From Bacillus methanolicus (GTDB lineage: Bacteria > Bacillota > Bacilli > Bacillales > Cytobacillaceae), in contig NZ_VTQX01000003.1 in assembly GCF_008764295.1 (NCBI RefSeq), positions 62,001 to 126,000 of the forward strand: DNA of 64,000 nt, given 5' to 3'. The notes beneath the pieces were generated by a model. It was not told the origin of the DNA, did not search any database, and saw only the letters and a list, made by a program, of their open reading frames with translations. Shown here piece after piece: positions 1 to 7,862 of this stretch. The first letter of the stretch is position 1. Every line of letters starts with the position of its first letter. The translations under genes and the position numbers were made by a program.

Positions 1-691
1 ACGCCCCTATAATCAAAAATTTCCCCATATCAAAAAACTCATCAATAGAATGGTTGATCATTCCTTCCAGGCGCTGTAAAAATGTTTGGTTATGATGATG
101 TGCTGAATATGAACCTGGATGATTTATCGCATGTTTAAATTGGTTCGTTTTATAAAGTACACTTATAATGAAAGCGATCATAAGTGCTGCAAGAAAACCT
201 ACTCCCATTCGCAGCAATGCCATTTTTGCATCATTTCCAAATGCCATATAAGTTGATAAAACGACAATTGGATTAATAAGCGGACCCGTTAACATAAATC
301 CTATTGCTACATAAATCGGAACCCCCTTTGCTACTAACCTCCTTATAATTGGCACGATCCCACATTCACAAGCAGGGAACAACGCACCAACAACACAGCC
401 CATAAAGATCCCCAACCATCTAGTTTTTGGTATCCATTTTCGAATATGATCCTCCGAAATAAATATTTGAATAAAACCGGCAATGAACACTCCAATTAAG
501 ACAAAAGGAATGGCTTCTATTAATATGCTTAAAAAAATAGTATTTAACTGTTGAAACGAATTAGGAATATGATTTAATACTTGTTCACCAGCAAACTGAC
601 TGAACATCACAACATATACGACGATAACGAAAACTACTAATCCTGTAAGATCTAGTAAATATGAATGCAGCTTGACCATTTCCTTATTCAT
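1..691 (-). CDS. UPF0718 (DUF318) family permease, 3' end outside window
   Basis: Translating the minus strand from about 691 to the window edge gives an open polytopic membrane protein. It carries the family signature FPACECGIVPIIRRL, followed by GFMLTGPLINPIV, both characteristic of the YraQ/YcgR permease group (UPF0718). These proteins are predicted inner-membrane transporters of undefined substrate. A His-rich stretch (HHHNQ) lies in the central loop. The start is uncertain: an ATG at 691 touches its GGTGGGAG motif, and an ATG 12 bases further in has better spacing. The gene is divergent from the ZnuA-like gene, with two Zur-box palindromes between them, so zinc-responsive control is inferred. 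The C-terminus is missing because the window ends. Confidence 0.8.
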   Translation of the reverse strand, partial: MNKEMVKLHSYLLDLTGLVVFVIVVYVVMFSQFAGEQVLNHIPNSFQQLNTIFLSILIEAIPFVLIGVFIAGFIQIFISEDHIRKWIPKTRWLGIFMGCVVGALFPACECGIVPIIRRLVAKGVPIYVAIGFMLTGPLINPIVVLSTYMAFGNDAKMALLRMGVGFLAALMIAFIISVLYKTNQFKHAINHPGSYSAHHHNQTFLQRLEGMINHSIDEFFDMGKFLIIGA

Positions 692-807
692 CTCCCACCA
701 CGAAAGTTCGCTTTTACTGGTTCTATCTTTCAAATCTAGTAATGCTGAAAAGGTATAGTCTAGTATATTTGCGACAACATCATTTATTACTAATATTTTT
801 AAATAAA

Positions 808-845
808 ACGTAATTATTACTATTTACAATCCGTAATGATTACGA
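808..845. promoter_or_regulatory. Two tandem Zur-box-like palindromes
   Basis: Positions 808-822 (ACGTAATTATTACTA) and 831-845 (CCGTAATGATTACGA) are 7-1-7 inverted repeats. They closely match the Bacillus Zur operator core CGTAATNATTACG. They lie 23 bases apart, centre to centre, in the intergenic region between the divergent permease and znuA-like genes, so one repressor could control both. This is inference from sequence similarity and context. Confidence 0.75.
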
Positions 846-887
846 TATTATCAATATCGAACTTATTTTTTGAAAAGAGGTACTTAA

Positions 888-2018
888 ATGCAACGAAATT
901 TCATAATAGCACTTATTTTTGTCGTATCTTTATTTTTCTATGGCTGTAGCAACGCCCAGAAAAACGATGGGACTGAACAAACAACAACTTTAGAGGACGA
1001 AACAAATAAATTGAGCATCTATACGACTCTTTATCCTCTTGAAGACTTCATTAAGAAAATAGGCGGAGATTATGTAGAAGTCGAAAGTATCATTCCAGCC
1101 GGCGCTGATGCTCATAGCTATGAACCAACGACTAAACAAATGACAAGTATAGCCGTTGCCGATGCGTTCATCTATAACGGCTTAAATATGGAACCTTTTG
1201 CAGAGAAAATTGCTACTTCCTTAAAAAACGAGAATGTAAAATTTGTTGAAGCTGCAAATGGTGTTGATGCGATTGCTCATGAAGACCAGCATCAACACGA
1301 AGTTGACGAACATGACCACGATGATGATGAGCACAGTCACGGAACTGAAGAACATGAGCATGAACATGGCGAAGATGAGCACGAACACGGTGCTGAAGAG
1401 CATGAGCATGAACATGATGATAAGCACGAACACAGTGCTGAAGAGCATGAGCATGAACATGGCGTTGATGAGCACGAACACAACCATGACCACGGTGGAA
1501 TCGATCCTCACATCTGGTTAGATCCGACGCGTGCTGTCAAACTTGCGGAAAATATCAAAATCGCTCTAATTGAATTAAATCCTGATGCACAGGAATATTT
1601 TGAAAATAATTTTGTGGCGTTAGCTGATGAGTTAACAACACTAGATCAGCAGTTTAAAGATTTAGTAGAATCAAAGAATAATCCAGAAATCCTCGTATCA
1701 CACGCTGCCTATGGCTATTGGGAGGAACGCTACGGGATCAAACAAATCGCAGTATCTGGCCTTACACCGGCAAATGAACCATCTCAACGCGAGCTTAAAA
1801 AGATTGCAGAGCTGGCACAGGAAAAGCAACTAAAATATATTCTCTTCGAACAGAATGTTACATCTAAGATCGCAGAAATTGTAAAAAATGAAATTGGTGC
1901 TACACCGCTTTATTTATACACAATGGAGTCCATTTCAGAAGACGAGAGGAATAATGGCGAGGATTATTTTAGCCTAATGAATAAAAATCTTTCTACATTA
2001 GAACAAGCGTTACAATAA
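888..2018 (+). CDS. znuA: Zinc ABC transporter substrate-binding lipoprotein (ZnuA/AdcA type)
   Basis: Cluster A-I metal-binding lipoprotein that captures Zn(II) outside the membrane for an ABC importer. It is 376 aa with a lipoprotein signal peptide whose lipobox ends at Cys20 (FYGC). The metal-site motifs are DAHSYEPT (His76), DPHIWLDP and VSHAAYGYW. Between them, residues about 130-205, is a long loop of EEHEHEH-type repeats holding about two dozen histidines; such His loops are typical of zinc-specific rather than manganese-specific members. The ATPase and permease partners (znuC/znuB) are not adjacent. The upstream Zur boxes imply induction under zinc starvation. A strong terminator follows. 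Confidence 0.93.
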   Translation: MQRNFIIALIFVVSLFFYGCSNAQKNDGTEQTTTLEDETNKLSIYTTLYPLEDFIKKIGGDYVEVESIIPAGADAHSYEPTTKQMTSIAVADAFIYNGLNMEPFAEKIATSLKNENVKFVEAANGVDAIAHEDQHQHEVDEHDHDDDEHSHGTEEHEHEHGEDEHEHGAEEHEHEHDDKHEHSAEEHEHEHGVDEHEHNHDHGGIDPHIWLDPTRAVKLAENIKIALIELNPDAQEYFENNFVALADELTTLDQQFKDLVESKNNPEILVSHAAYGYWEERYGIKQIAVSGLTPANEPSQRELKKIAELAQEKQLKYILFEQNVTSKIAEIVKNEIGATPLYLYTMESISEDERNNGEDYFSLMNKNLSTLEQALQ

Positions 2019-2062
2019 AAATAAAATAGTACAAAGACAAGGGTTATTACTGCATTTGTATC

Positions 2063-2111
2063 GACTGTAGACAAACTCTCGAGCAAGTCAAGTTTGTCTG
2101 CAGTCTTTTTT
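2063..2111 (+). terminator. Rho-independent terminator after znuA
   Basis: A 15-bp stem (GACTGTAGACAAACT pairing with AGTTTGTCTGCAGTC, one wobble) is followed by TTTTTT. A related but decayed sequence occurs near 15970-16010. Confidence 0.9.
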
Positions 2112-2157
2112 GATTTAAAAATCTCACCAACAAAACATGGAAAACATACGTTAACTA

Positions 2158-2189
2158 GCGTACATTATGTTCAAAATGTACGCCTTTTT
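2158..2189 (+). terminator. Hairpin with T-run
   Basis: GCGTACAT pairs with ATGTACGC around a 10-base loop, followed by CTTTTT. It is probably a second terminator downstream of znuA, or a remnant of a lost neighbour. Confidence 0.55.
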
Positions 2190-2837
2190 GGTGAAAATTT
2201 AACATCTTTTACAAATTAACTGAACAACTCCAAATATGTCCACTATCCATAATAATATATAAGCATTAGCGATCCTTTTACTTGAAAAGGGATGTGTAAC
2301 CTAGATAGATGTGTTGGAGCTAAGATAGCCTCCTCTATATCCAATAAGTAATATGACCCTGCAAGGTTCAATAACAAGAACATATACTAGACATATCTAA
2401 TATGTAAGAGCTTTATAAAATCAACAAATTTTTCATCTTTAGTCTTGGTAACATATGCTAAGTAAAAATCAAAACAATTAAGCCCTACTTTTCCTACGCT
2501 AAAGAACCAGCTTTGGACTTAATGTTAATTGTGTCACAATATCCATATTCTTTTCTCGTTTCCACAGTAGAAATTATGAATTCTACACAGAAAGCAATTG
2601 TTATACAGTAAACTTGTTGGAACTAACTATTTACATTTAGAGAGAATATAATAATAAAATCGATTGGGAAATAAAGGATATTCTTAGAAATGAAAAAACT
2701 CTGAAGAGCTTTCTCTCTAGATAGCACTCTGGGGACAAGTAGACAGGTTTCTTATCCTTTAATTATTTTTAATTGATATATAGGTTCTTGATTCATTTTA
2801 CAAAAACATATTTATTGATTCAGGTACAAGCATATTT
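2190..2837. other. Intergenic stretch without intact genes
   Basis: Apart from the possible minus-strand remnant at 2387-2622, nothing recognisable was found here. No tRNA, promoter of good quality or mobile-element end was seen. The AT-rich, frame-broken sequence suggests accessory DNA in decay. Confidence 0.5.
2387..2622 (-). pseudogene. Decayed protein-coding remnant, family unknown
   Basis: On the minus strand two frames read like protein but are joined only by a frameshift near 2510. The upstream part contains EFIISTVETRKEYGYCDTIN. The downstream part contains SWFFSVGKVGLNCFDFYLAY and ends at a TAG at 2387. Composition (aromatic-rich, alternating polar residues) and the continuity of the two frames suggest a gene broken by indels. 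No family is recognised. It lies just downstream of the DUF4279 gene on the same strand, so it may belong to the same toxin/immunity-type accessory patch. Confidence 0.3.
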
Positions 2838-3242
2838 CTAAGTAAGTAAATATAAATCTATGTTTATCTCTGCTGAAATATAATTAATGAAACCTATTAA
2901 AGTTGACTCGAAATACATAGCAGGTACATTTTCTTCTTGAACCTTTATTGTGATCGATAACAAATAATCAAGGTTTAATTTTTTCTTTAAAAAAATTAAT
3001 TCCTCACTTTTATTATGAAGTTTATATAAAATTTTTTTAATCTGTTCATTTATGTTTAAGGACTCTTCAAACCCAGAACTAATTGACCAACAAGTTTCCT
3101 TGCGTACTAAATTACGATTTTTTATCGGGTCGCCTTTATGATAAAATTCACAAGGGATCAATCCTAAAACATTTGAAACTGCCTCTTCTTGGAAGTCCTC
3201 TCCAATGATATTAAATTCTGCACAAATTTCTGTTCCAGCCAT
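2838..3242 (-). CDS. DUF4279-like protein, possible immunity protein
   Basis: 134 aa soluble protein, with no signal peptide or membrane segment. The opening pattern (strand - IIGEDFQEEAVSNVLGLIP - CEFYHKGDPIKNRN - ETCWSISSG) fits the DUF4279 family, whose members are often found as orphan or immunity-type genes beside polymorphic toxin loci in Bacillus. A clear ribosome binding site (TAGGAGG) lies just upstream of the ATG. It overlaps the stop codon of a short preceding reading frame (3257-3421), which looks like the end of a larger protein. The functional assignment as immunity protein is inference; the family call is moderate. Confidence 0.65.
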   Translation of the reverse strand: MAGTEICAEFNIIGEDFQEEAVSNVLGLIPCEFYHKGDPIKNRNLVRKETCWSISSGFEESLNINEQIKKILYKLHNKSEELIFLKKKLNLDYLLSITIKVQEENVPAMYFESTLIGFINYISAEINIDLYLLT

Positions 3243-3256
3243 TTTATCAGAACCTC

Positions 3257-3421
3257 CTACTTAATATACTTACCAGTTGGAATTCTAGTTCCTTTTCGCT
3301 TTAAATAACTGCGATTAACTTTCTGAAAATTAAGTTCTATTTTGTTTTTTACCTTTTCATAGACCGCTAACATAGACCAGAAAATTGCATACGGATTTTC
3401 ACCATCAGGATTATTTAACAT
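3257..3421 (-). pseudogene. C-terminal fragment of an unidentified (toxin-like) protein
   Basis: A 54-codon frame on the minus strand (ATG at 3421, TAG at 3257-3259) reads MLNNPDGENPYAIFWSMLAV and ends in basic KRKGTRIPTGKYIK. The frame is closed by a TAA just upstream of the ATG, and the pabB stop codon lies 50 bases away, so no full-length parent gene exists here. The stop codon overlaps the Shine-Dalgarno of the DUF4279 gene, which is the usual arrangement of a toxin tail followed by its immunity gene. I read it as a truncated remnant. An independent small protein is possible. Confidence 0.4.
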
Positions 3422-3469
3422 CACTGGAGTATTTTGTACTTATACACGATGCCCTTGTCTTTGTCATGT

Positions 3470-5221
3470 TTAAACGAATTCTACTTCAACCCATTTTCTC
3501 AAGCTATTAATAAACCATATTTTGCGCGCAAACTTTAAATCATCTCTTGTAAGTATTCTTTCCTCGACTATCCCATTTGTTAATAAATGCTTTCGAAACG
3601 TTCCAGCGAGCAGTCCGCTCCCCACAGGAGGAGTCCAAAGCTTGTCCGCCAGTTCTACTACAATATTTCCATTTGTAAATTCTGTTATCTCTCCGCTTTC
3701 ATTCCACAACAGAACATCAAAAACATGAGGAAACTTGTTTTGAAAATATTGATATAGAGCTCGATTGGTTGTTTTATGAAATAGAAAAGGGCTTGTACTA
3801 TTTACTGGTTCATCGGCCAGAATCACCTGATGGGTTGTCTGAATCGCTGTACTAAAAGGATGAGATTCTATCGTTACTTCCCCGTTTTCACTTAAAAGAA
3901 GGCGTACTCTCCATTGTCCTTTATTTTTTTTAGTTGCCAACTTTAAGAGCCTTTTTTGCAAGTTTTCATCTGAAAAAGTATAGCCAAAATATGATGCCGA
4001 GTGGCGCAATCTTTGCAGATGCTCCGCAAGTAAGAAAAATTCTCCCTCTTCTAAAAGCATTGTTTCGAGCAACTGAAATTCTGTTCGTATTTCTTGAAGA
4101 ATACTTGCTTTCGCAACCACTTCACCGTACTCACCTGTTGTCGTTGAATCCCACGTTATTCCCCCGCCAACGCCATATGTAGCCTTTTTTGTCTTTTCCT
4201 CAATCGAAATTGTTCGAATCGGAACGTTAAAAATTGCTTCCTTATCAGGTGTAATATAACCAATCGCTCCACAGTATACTTCCCGCGGTTCACTTTCTAA
4301 CTCAGAGATTATCTCCATTGTTTTAATTTTGGGAGCTCCAGTAATTGAACCACAAGGAAAAAGAGCTTTAAAAACATCCGTAATGGATGTGTGCTCCGGA
4401 ATCATTGATGTGATCGTGGAAGTCATTTGAAAAACAGTAGGATACGGCTCAATGTGAAATAGCTGCTCTACCTTTACTGTGCCTGGATCTGAGAGCATTC
4501 CTAAATCATTACGTAATAAATCGACAATCATGACATTTTCAGCTCGATCTTTTTCTGAATTTTGTAATGACTCTTTGTATTCTATATCTTCTTCATAAGT
4601 ACGACCACGTTTAATCGTGCCCTTCATCGGCCTCGTCGTCATTTTATTGCCGCTTAAATGAAAAAATAATTCAGGTGACGCAGACAAAATGCGATGCTCA
4701 CCTATGTTCAAATACGCACAATAGTTTGATGACTGTGCTTTTTTCAGCCGTTCAAAAAAAGCAAGATCATCCCCTTCAAATTCAGAATGAAGACGAAGGG
4801 TAAAATTAGTTTGATATGTGTCACCATCTTCTATATGCTTCTTTATCATTTCTAAAGCTGCATCATACTCATCTCTTTGAACAGAAGGCTGCCACGAAGT
4901 AATCTGATAAGATCCAGAACTATTTAATGATCGATGCTCGACATCGGCAAAAAGTCCAAACCATAGTAACGGCATTTTACCGTCTTCTCTTACTTTAAAT
5001 GCTGGATCAAATGCTGGAGCACTTTCATATGTGAGAAATCCTGCTGCATAATATCCTTCCTCTACAGCTTCTTCAATTTTTTGTAAACTTGGAATGACTT
5101 CTTCAATTGTTTGAGCCATAATAATTTTTTCTGGGTTGCTAAAGGTATGAGGAGTAATATGACCTTTGGTTGACGCAAATTCAAAAGATAATAATGGTGA
5201 CTTTCGATTTCTATCATTCAT
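3470..5221 (-). CDS. pabB: Aminodeoxychorismate synthase component I fused to aminodeoxychorismate lyase
   Basis: 583 aa bifunctional folate-pathway enzyme. Residues about 1-380 are a chorismate-binding PabB domain (DGDTYQTNFTLRL, FPCGSITGAPKIKTMEII, YGVGGGITWDSTTTGEY). It aminates chorismate using ammonia from PabA. Residues about 390-583 form a PLP fold-type IV domain of the PabC type (HLQRLRHSASYFGY, EITEFTNGNIVV, PPVGSGLLAGTFR), which would eliminate pyruvate to give p-aminobenzoate. B. subtilis keeps pabB and pabC as separate genes, so the fusion is notable. The start overlaps the end of pabA by 8 bases, so the two are cotranscribed and translationally coupled. Confidence 0.93.
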   Translation of the reverse strand: MNDRNRKSPLLSFEFASTKGHITPHTFSNPEKIIMAQTIEEVIPSLQKIEEAVEEGYYAAGFLTYESAPAFDPAFKVREDGKMPLLWFGLFADVEHRSLNSSGSYQITSWQPSVQRDEYDAALEMIKKHIEDGDTYQTNFTLRLHSEFEGDDLAFFERLKKAQSSNYCAYLNIGEHRILSASPELFFHLSGNKMTTRPMKGTIKRGRTYEEDIEYKESLQNSEKDRAENVMIVDLLRNDLGMLSDPGTVKVEQLFHIEPYPTVFQMTSTITSMIPEHTSITDVFKALFPCGSITGAPKIKTMEIISELESEPREVYCGAIGYITPDKEAIFNVPIRTISIEEKTKKATYGVGGGITWDSTTTGEYGEVVAKASILQEIRTEFQLLETMLLEEGEFFLLAEHLQRLRHSASYFGYTFSDENLQKRLLKLATKKNKGQWRVRLLLSENGEVTIESHPFSTAIQTTHQVILADEPVNSTSPFLFHKTTNRALYQYFQNKFPHVFDVLLWNESGEITEFTNGNIVVELADKLWTPPVGSGLLAGTFRKHLLTNGIVEERILTRDDLKFARKIWFINSLRKWVEVEFV

Positions 5222-5792
5222 GATTGATATTCCCCAGTTTAGTAAAGTTTAGAAGCATTTTTAAGCCAGACTCAGTCAAAATTGATTCTGGATGAAATTG
5301 TACACCCTCAAGCGGGTAGTATTTATGACGTATAGCCATAATTTCTCCCGCTTCAGTTGCTGCGCTCATAACAAAACCTGTTGGAAGAGGACTCTCCACA
5401 ATTAAAGAATGATATCGCGTCACAGGCAAGGGGGTTTGAACGCCACGAAACACCCCTTTTTCGTCATGCTCAATATAGGATACTTTCCCGTGCATAGGTA
5501 GGGCTGCTTTTTTTACGATCCCTCCAAAAGCATGTGCAATGATTTGATGTCCAAGACAGACGCCCAATATCGGGACTGACTTATACAATTGCTGTACCAC
5601 TTGCAAACAAATCCCTGACTCCTGTGGAGTCCCTGGTCCTGGTGAAATAACGATGTGTGATGGTTTAAGACTCATCACTTCATTTAAAGTTATTTGATTA
5701 TTACGGAAAACTTTCACATCAAAGCCACATTGACGTATATATTGAACTAAATTGTATGTAAAAGAATCATAGTTATCAATTACAAGTATCAA
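5214..5792 (-). CDS. pabA: Aminodeoxychorismate/anthranilate synthase glutamine amidotransferase subunit
   Basis: 192 aa class I glutamine amidotransferase that feeds ammonia to PabB. The nucleophile is Cys79 in GVCLGHQ, and the His/Glu pair is in VQFHPES near the C-terminus. The oxyanion motif PGPGTPQ is present. It is the first gene of a two-gene pabA-pabB(C) unit. No trp genes are near, so the p-aminobenzoate role is preferred, although in Bacillus this subunit can also serve anthranilate synthase. Confidence 0.93.
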   Translation of the reverse strand: MILVIDNYDSFTYNLVQYIRQCGFDVKVFRNNQITLNEVMSLKPSHIVISPGPGTPQESGICLQVVQQLYKSVPILGVCLGHQIIAHAFGGIVKKAALPMHGKVSYIEHDEKGVFRGVQTPLPVTRYHSLIVESPLPTGFVMSAATEAGEIMAIRHKYYPLEGVQFHPESILTESGLKMLLNFTKLGNINHE

Positions 5793-5871
5793 ATTTCACT
5801 TTTCTCCATTTCACTAGTATAAAAACATTCCTATTATAGCGGATCACTCTTACTTCTGTGAAGACTAATGA

Positions 5872-6753
5872 CTATCTCATCTCATTTATAACCGCTTCCA
5901 CCAATGGTGGAAGCCATTCTTTTAAATTTGTAAACGAAAAACCTTTGTCCACAGCTTTTTTATTCGACATATACCACGATTCAGATATTGCATAAGGTGA
6001 TAGCGTATTTTCCTCCCCATTGAACACAATGTTTGCCTTACTGCCTGTGTACACTTCAATTATTTTTATTAGTTCATTTAAAGAAATTTTTCCATTTGCA
6101 GTAGCATTGAATGGCCCTTCAACATCATTTTCCCCCGCCCATTGCAAAAAACAGGCAGCCTCTTCCGCATGAATATAAGACATTTCAGCTCCCAAATTAA
6201 CAAATCCTATCGGCTTCCCATTCATCACATGTTCAATATGGAAATGCAAACGTCGTGTATAATCATCAATCCCCATGACAATAGGAAAACGAACAGCGAC
6301 CACAGGAAATTTTGCATACTTAAAAAACACCGCTTCAGCCTGTCTTTTCCCCTCCCCATACGAAAAATCCGTGCTGTTTCCCATTTTTATTTCATAAGAA
6401 TACGGATCAAAATCTGCTTCATGCTTTTCTCTTCCATCCATCGTATAAATCGATAAAGTTGAAGTGAACACTAGTTTGTTAATTTTCCCATTAAAAATTT
6501 CACAGAAGTCATATGCTTCATTTGGAGAAAAACAAATATTATCAAAAACAAGATCAAATGTGCGAGTTTTTACTTTCTCAGCAAATTGTTGTTTATTTTT
6601 CCGATCAACTGCAAGATGCTCAACTTTATTACCAAATGGATTTCCAGACTGTCCACGTGTAATAATCGTGACACGATGCCCATCTGCGATTAAAAGCTCC
6701 ACTAATTTACGACCGAAAAAACGGGTTCCACCTAGGACAAGGACATTTTTCAT
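5872..6753 (-). CDS. NAD-dependent epimerase/dehydratase family protein (extended SDR)
   Basis: 293 aa Rossmann protein. The N-terminus is MKNVLVLGGTRFFGRKLVEL, a GGTxFxG variant of the extended/atypical SDR nucleotide-binding motif, followed by the basic IITRG that favours NADP(H). A Tyr in DFSYGEGKRQAE with a Lys four residues later matches the YxxxK catalytic pair. The substrate is unknown; relatives are annotated as sugar-nucleotide epimerases or isoflavone-reductase-like proteins. Its stop is 79 bases upstream of pabA on the same strand, so read-through is possible but a shared role is not evident. Confidence 0.8.
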   Translation of the reverse strand: MKNVLVLGGTRFFGRKLVELLIADGHRVTIITRGQSGNPFGNKVEHLAVDRKNKQQFAEKVKTRTFDLVFDNICFSPNEAYDFCEIFNGKINKLVFTSTLSIYTMDGREKHEADFDPYSYEIKMGNSTDFSYGEGKRQAEAVFFKYAKFPVVAVRFPIVMGIDDYTRRLHFHIEHVMNGKPIGFVNLGAEMSYIHAEEAACFLQWAGENDVEGPFNATANGKISLNELIKIIEVYTGSKANIVFNGEENTLSPYAISESWYMSNKKAVDKGFSFTNLKEWLPPLVEAVINEMR

Positions 6754-7056
6754 TTTTTAAAATCCTCCTAAAAAGTAAGAATTTGAACATTCTCTAACTC
6801 ATTTATCATGATCGCTCTGCTATACAGAAAATGACAATGTACATTAAAATTTATATTCAACAAACTGCGCTAACTTCCTGCTAAAAATAATGCCTTACTT
6901 AACACTATTATTGATAAAACGATTTTTGCTACATTTCATCTAAAAATCCTGGTTCACACGCCTTTCAGTAAGTATAATCCATAAAAAAATGGATTTTCTC
7001 TTATGAGTTTCATGAAATCGAAGAGAAAATAAGCCAAAAATTAACACGTGCATATT
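6754..7056. other. Intergenic region
   Basis: About 300 bases between the epimerase start and the terminator of the SGNH hydrolase. It contains the epimerase ribosome binding site (AGGAGG, near 6760-6766) and AT-rich DNA. A small inverted repeat surrounds 6980-7000 (AAAATCCATTTTTTTATGGATT type). No gene seen. Confidence 0.5.
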
Positions 7057-7089
7057 AAAAAAGCCTGCTAACAGAATAGTAGCAAGCTT
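7057..7089 (-). terminator. Terminator after the SGNH hydrolase gene
   Basis: Read on the minus strand, GCTTGCTA pairs with TTAGCAGGC (one wobble) and is followed by TTTTTT. It sits immediately after the stop codon at 7094. Confidence 0.85.
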
Positions 7090-7093
7090 CTTA

Positions 7094-7801
7094 TCAATTC
7101 TCTTCCAAAGAAATTATTTTTTTAAAAACGCGCTTACTTAAAAGCTCATAGCCTTGTGCATTCAAATGTAATGAGTCACTAAATAATTGCTTTTCTTCAT
7201 CATTCAAAAACAAATCTGCTGTTGGGACAAAGTAAGCTTGTTGGAAAGCTTGCGCTACCTTTCTCAATGATTGGTTCCAGCCTTCAATCGTTTCGAAAAT
7301 TTCGGTTTCATTTTCATATTCAATGTACGGATGGTAAAGCCCTAAAACAATAATTGGAGCATGTCGATTATGCTGTCTTAAAAGAGTAATGATCTGATTA
7401 AAGCGGACTAAAAAAAGTTCCTTTCCTTTCGCCAGGTTTTCTTTTGGAAGTGGATTAAAGACATGTTGTGCGCTTTGGCGAAAATCATTTGTGCCAATGT
7501 AGAGAATGATATAATTTGCTTGATGGACTCTTCTTAATATCTTTCTTTGCTGTAATAGTTTTAATATGTCATTCGACGTAAATTTCGGTACACCATAGTT
7601 TTTCATTCGCACTGTCGGAGCTACAGTTTCCAATCTCTCCTTTACTCTGCCTACATAGCCTTTCTTCATAGGATCACCTGTTCCATGTGTGATCGAATCA
7701 CCAAAGGCAACCATTTGCAAAGCACGACCAGCGGAAGAAGATGGAGTATAGATGGAAAATGCCATTGTCATAATGATCATAGAAATGAAATATTTTTTCA
7801 T
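7094..7801 (-). CDS. Secreted SGNH/GDSL hydrolase
   Basis: 235 aa with a Sec signal peptide (hydrophobic residues about 5-20, cleavage near SSAGRA). The SGNH blocks are visible: AFGDSITHG (catalytic Ser), the GxND block YIGTNDF, and DSLHLNAQGY (Asp/His). It is therefore an extracellular esterase or lipase-like acylhydrolase. The gene is 61 bases downstream of a membrane acyltransferase-3 gene on the same strand. The pair resembles an OatA-type enzyme split into two proteins, so acetyl transfer to or from a surface polymer is a plausible role (inference). The substrate is unknown. Confidence 0.88.
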   Translation of the reverse strand: MKKYFISMIIMTMAFSIYTPSSSAGRALQMVAFGDSITHGTGDPMKKGYVGRVKERLETVAPTVRMKNYGVPKFTSNDILKLLQQRKILRRVHQANYIILYIGTNDFRQSAQHVFNPLPKENLAKGKELFLVRFNQIITLLRQHNRHAPIIVLGLYHPYIEYENETEIFETIEGWNQSLRKVAQAFQQAYFVPTADLFLNDEEKQLFSDSLHLNAQGYELLSKRVFKKIISLEEN

Positions 7802-7862
7802 TGAAAAAGACTCCTAATAATTGCTTATTAAGAGTCTTCCCTAATCTTGTTCATAGCATGTA

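Noticed and set aside
1221..1511. Open frames on both strands inside the His-rich znuA segment
   Set aside because: They arise from the repetitive His/Glu codons and have no ribosome site or independent coding character.
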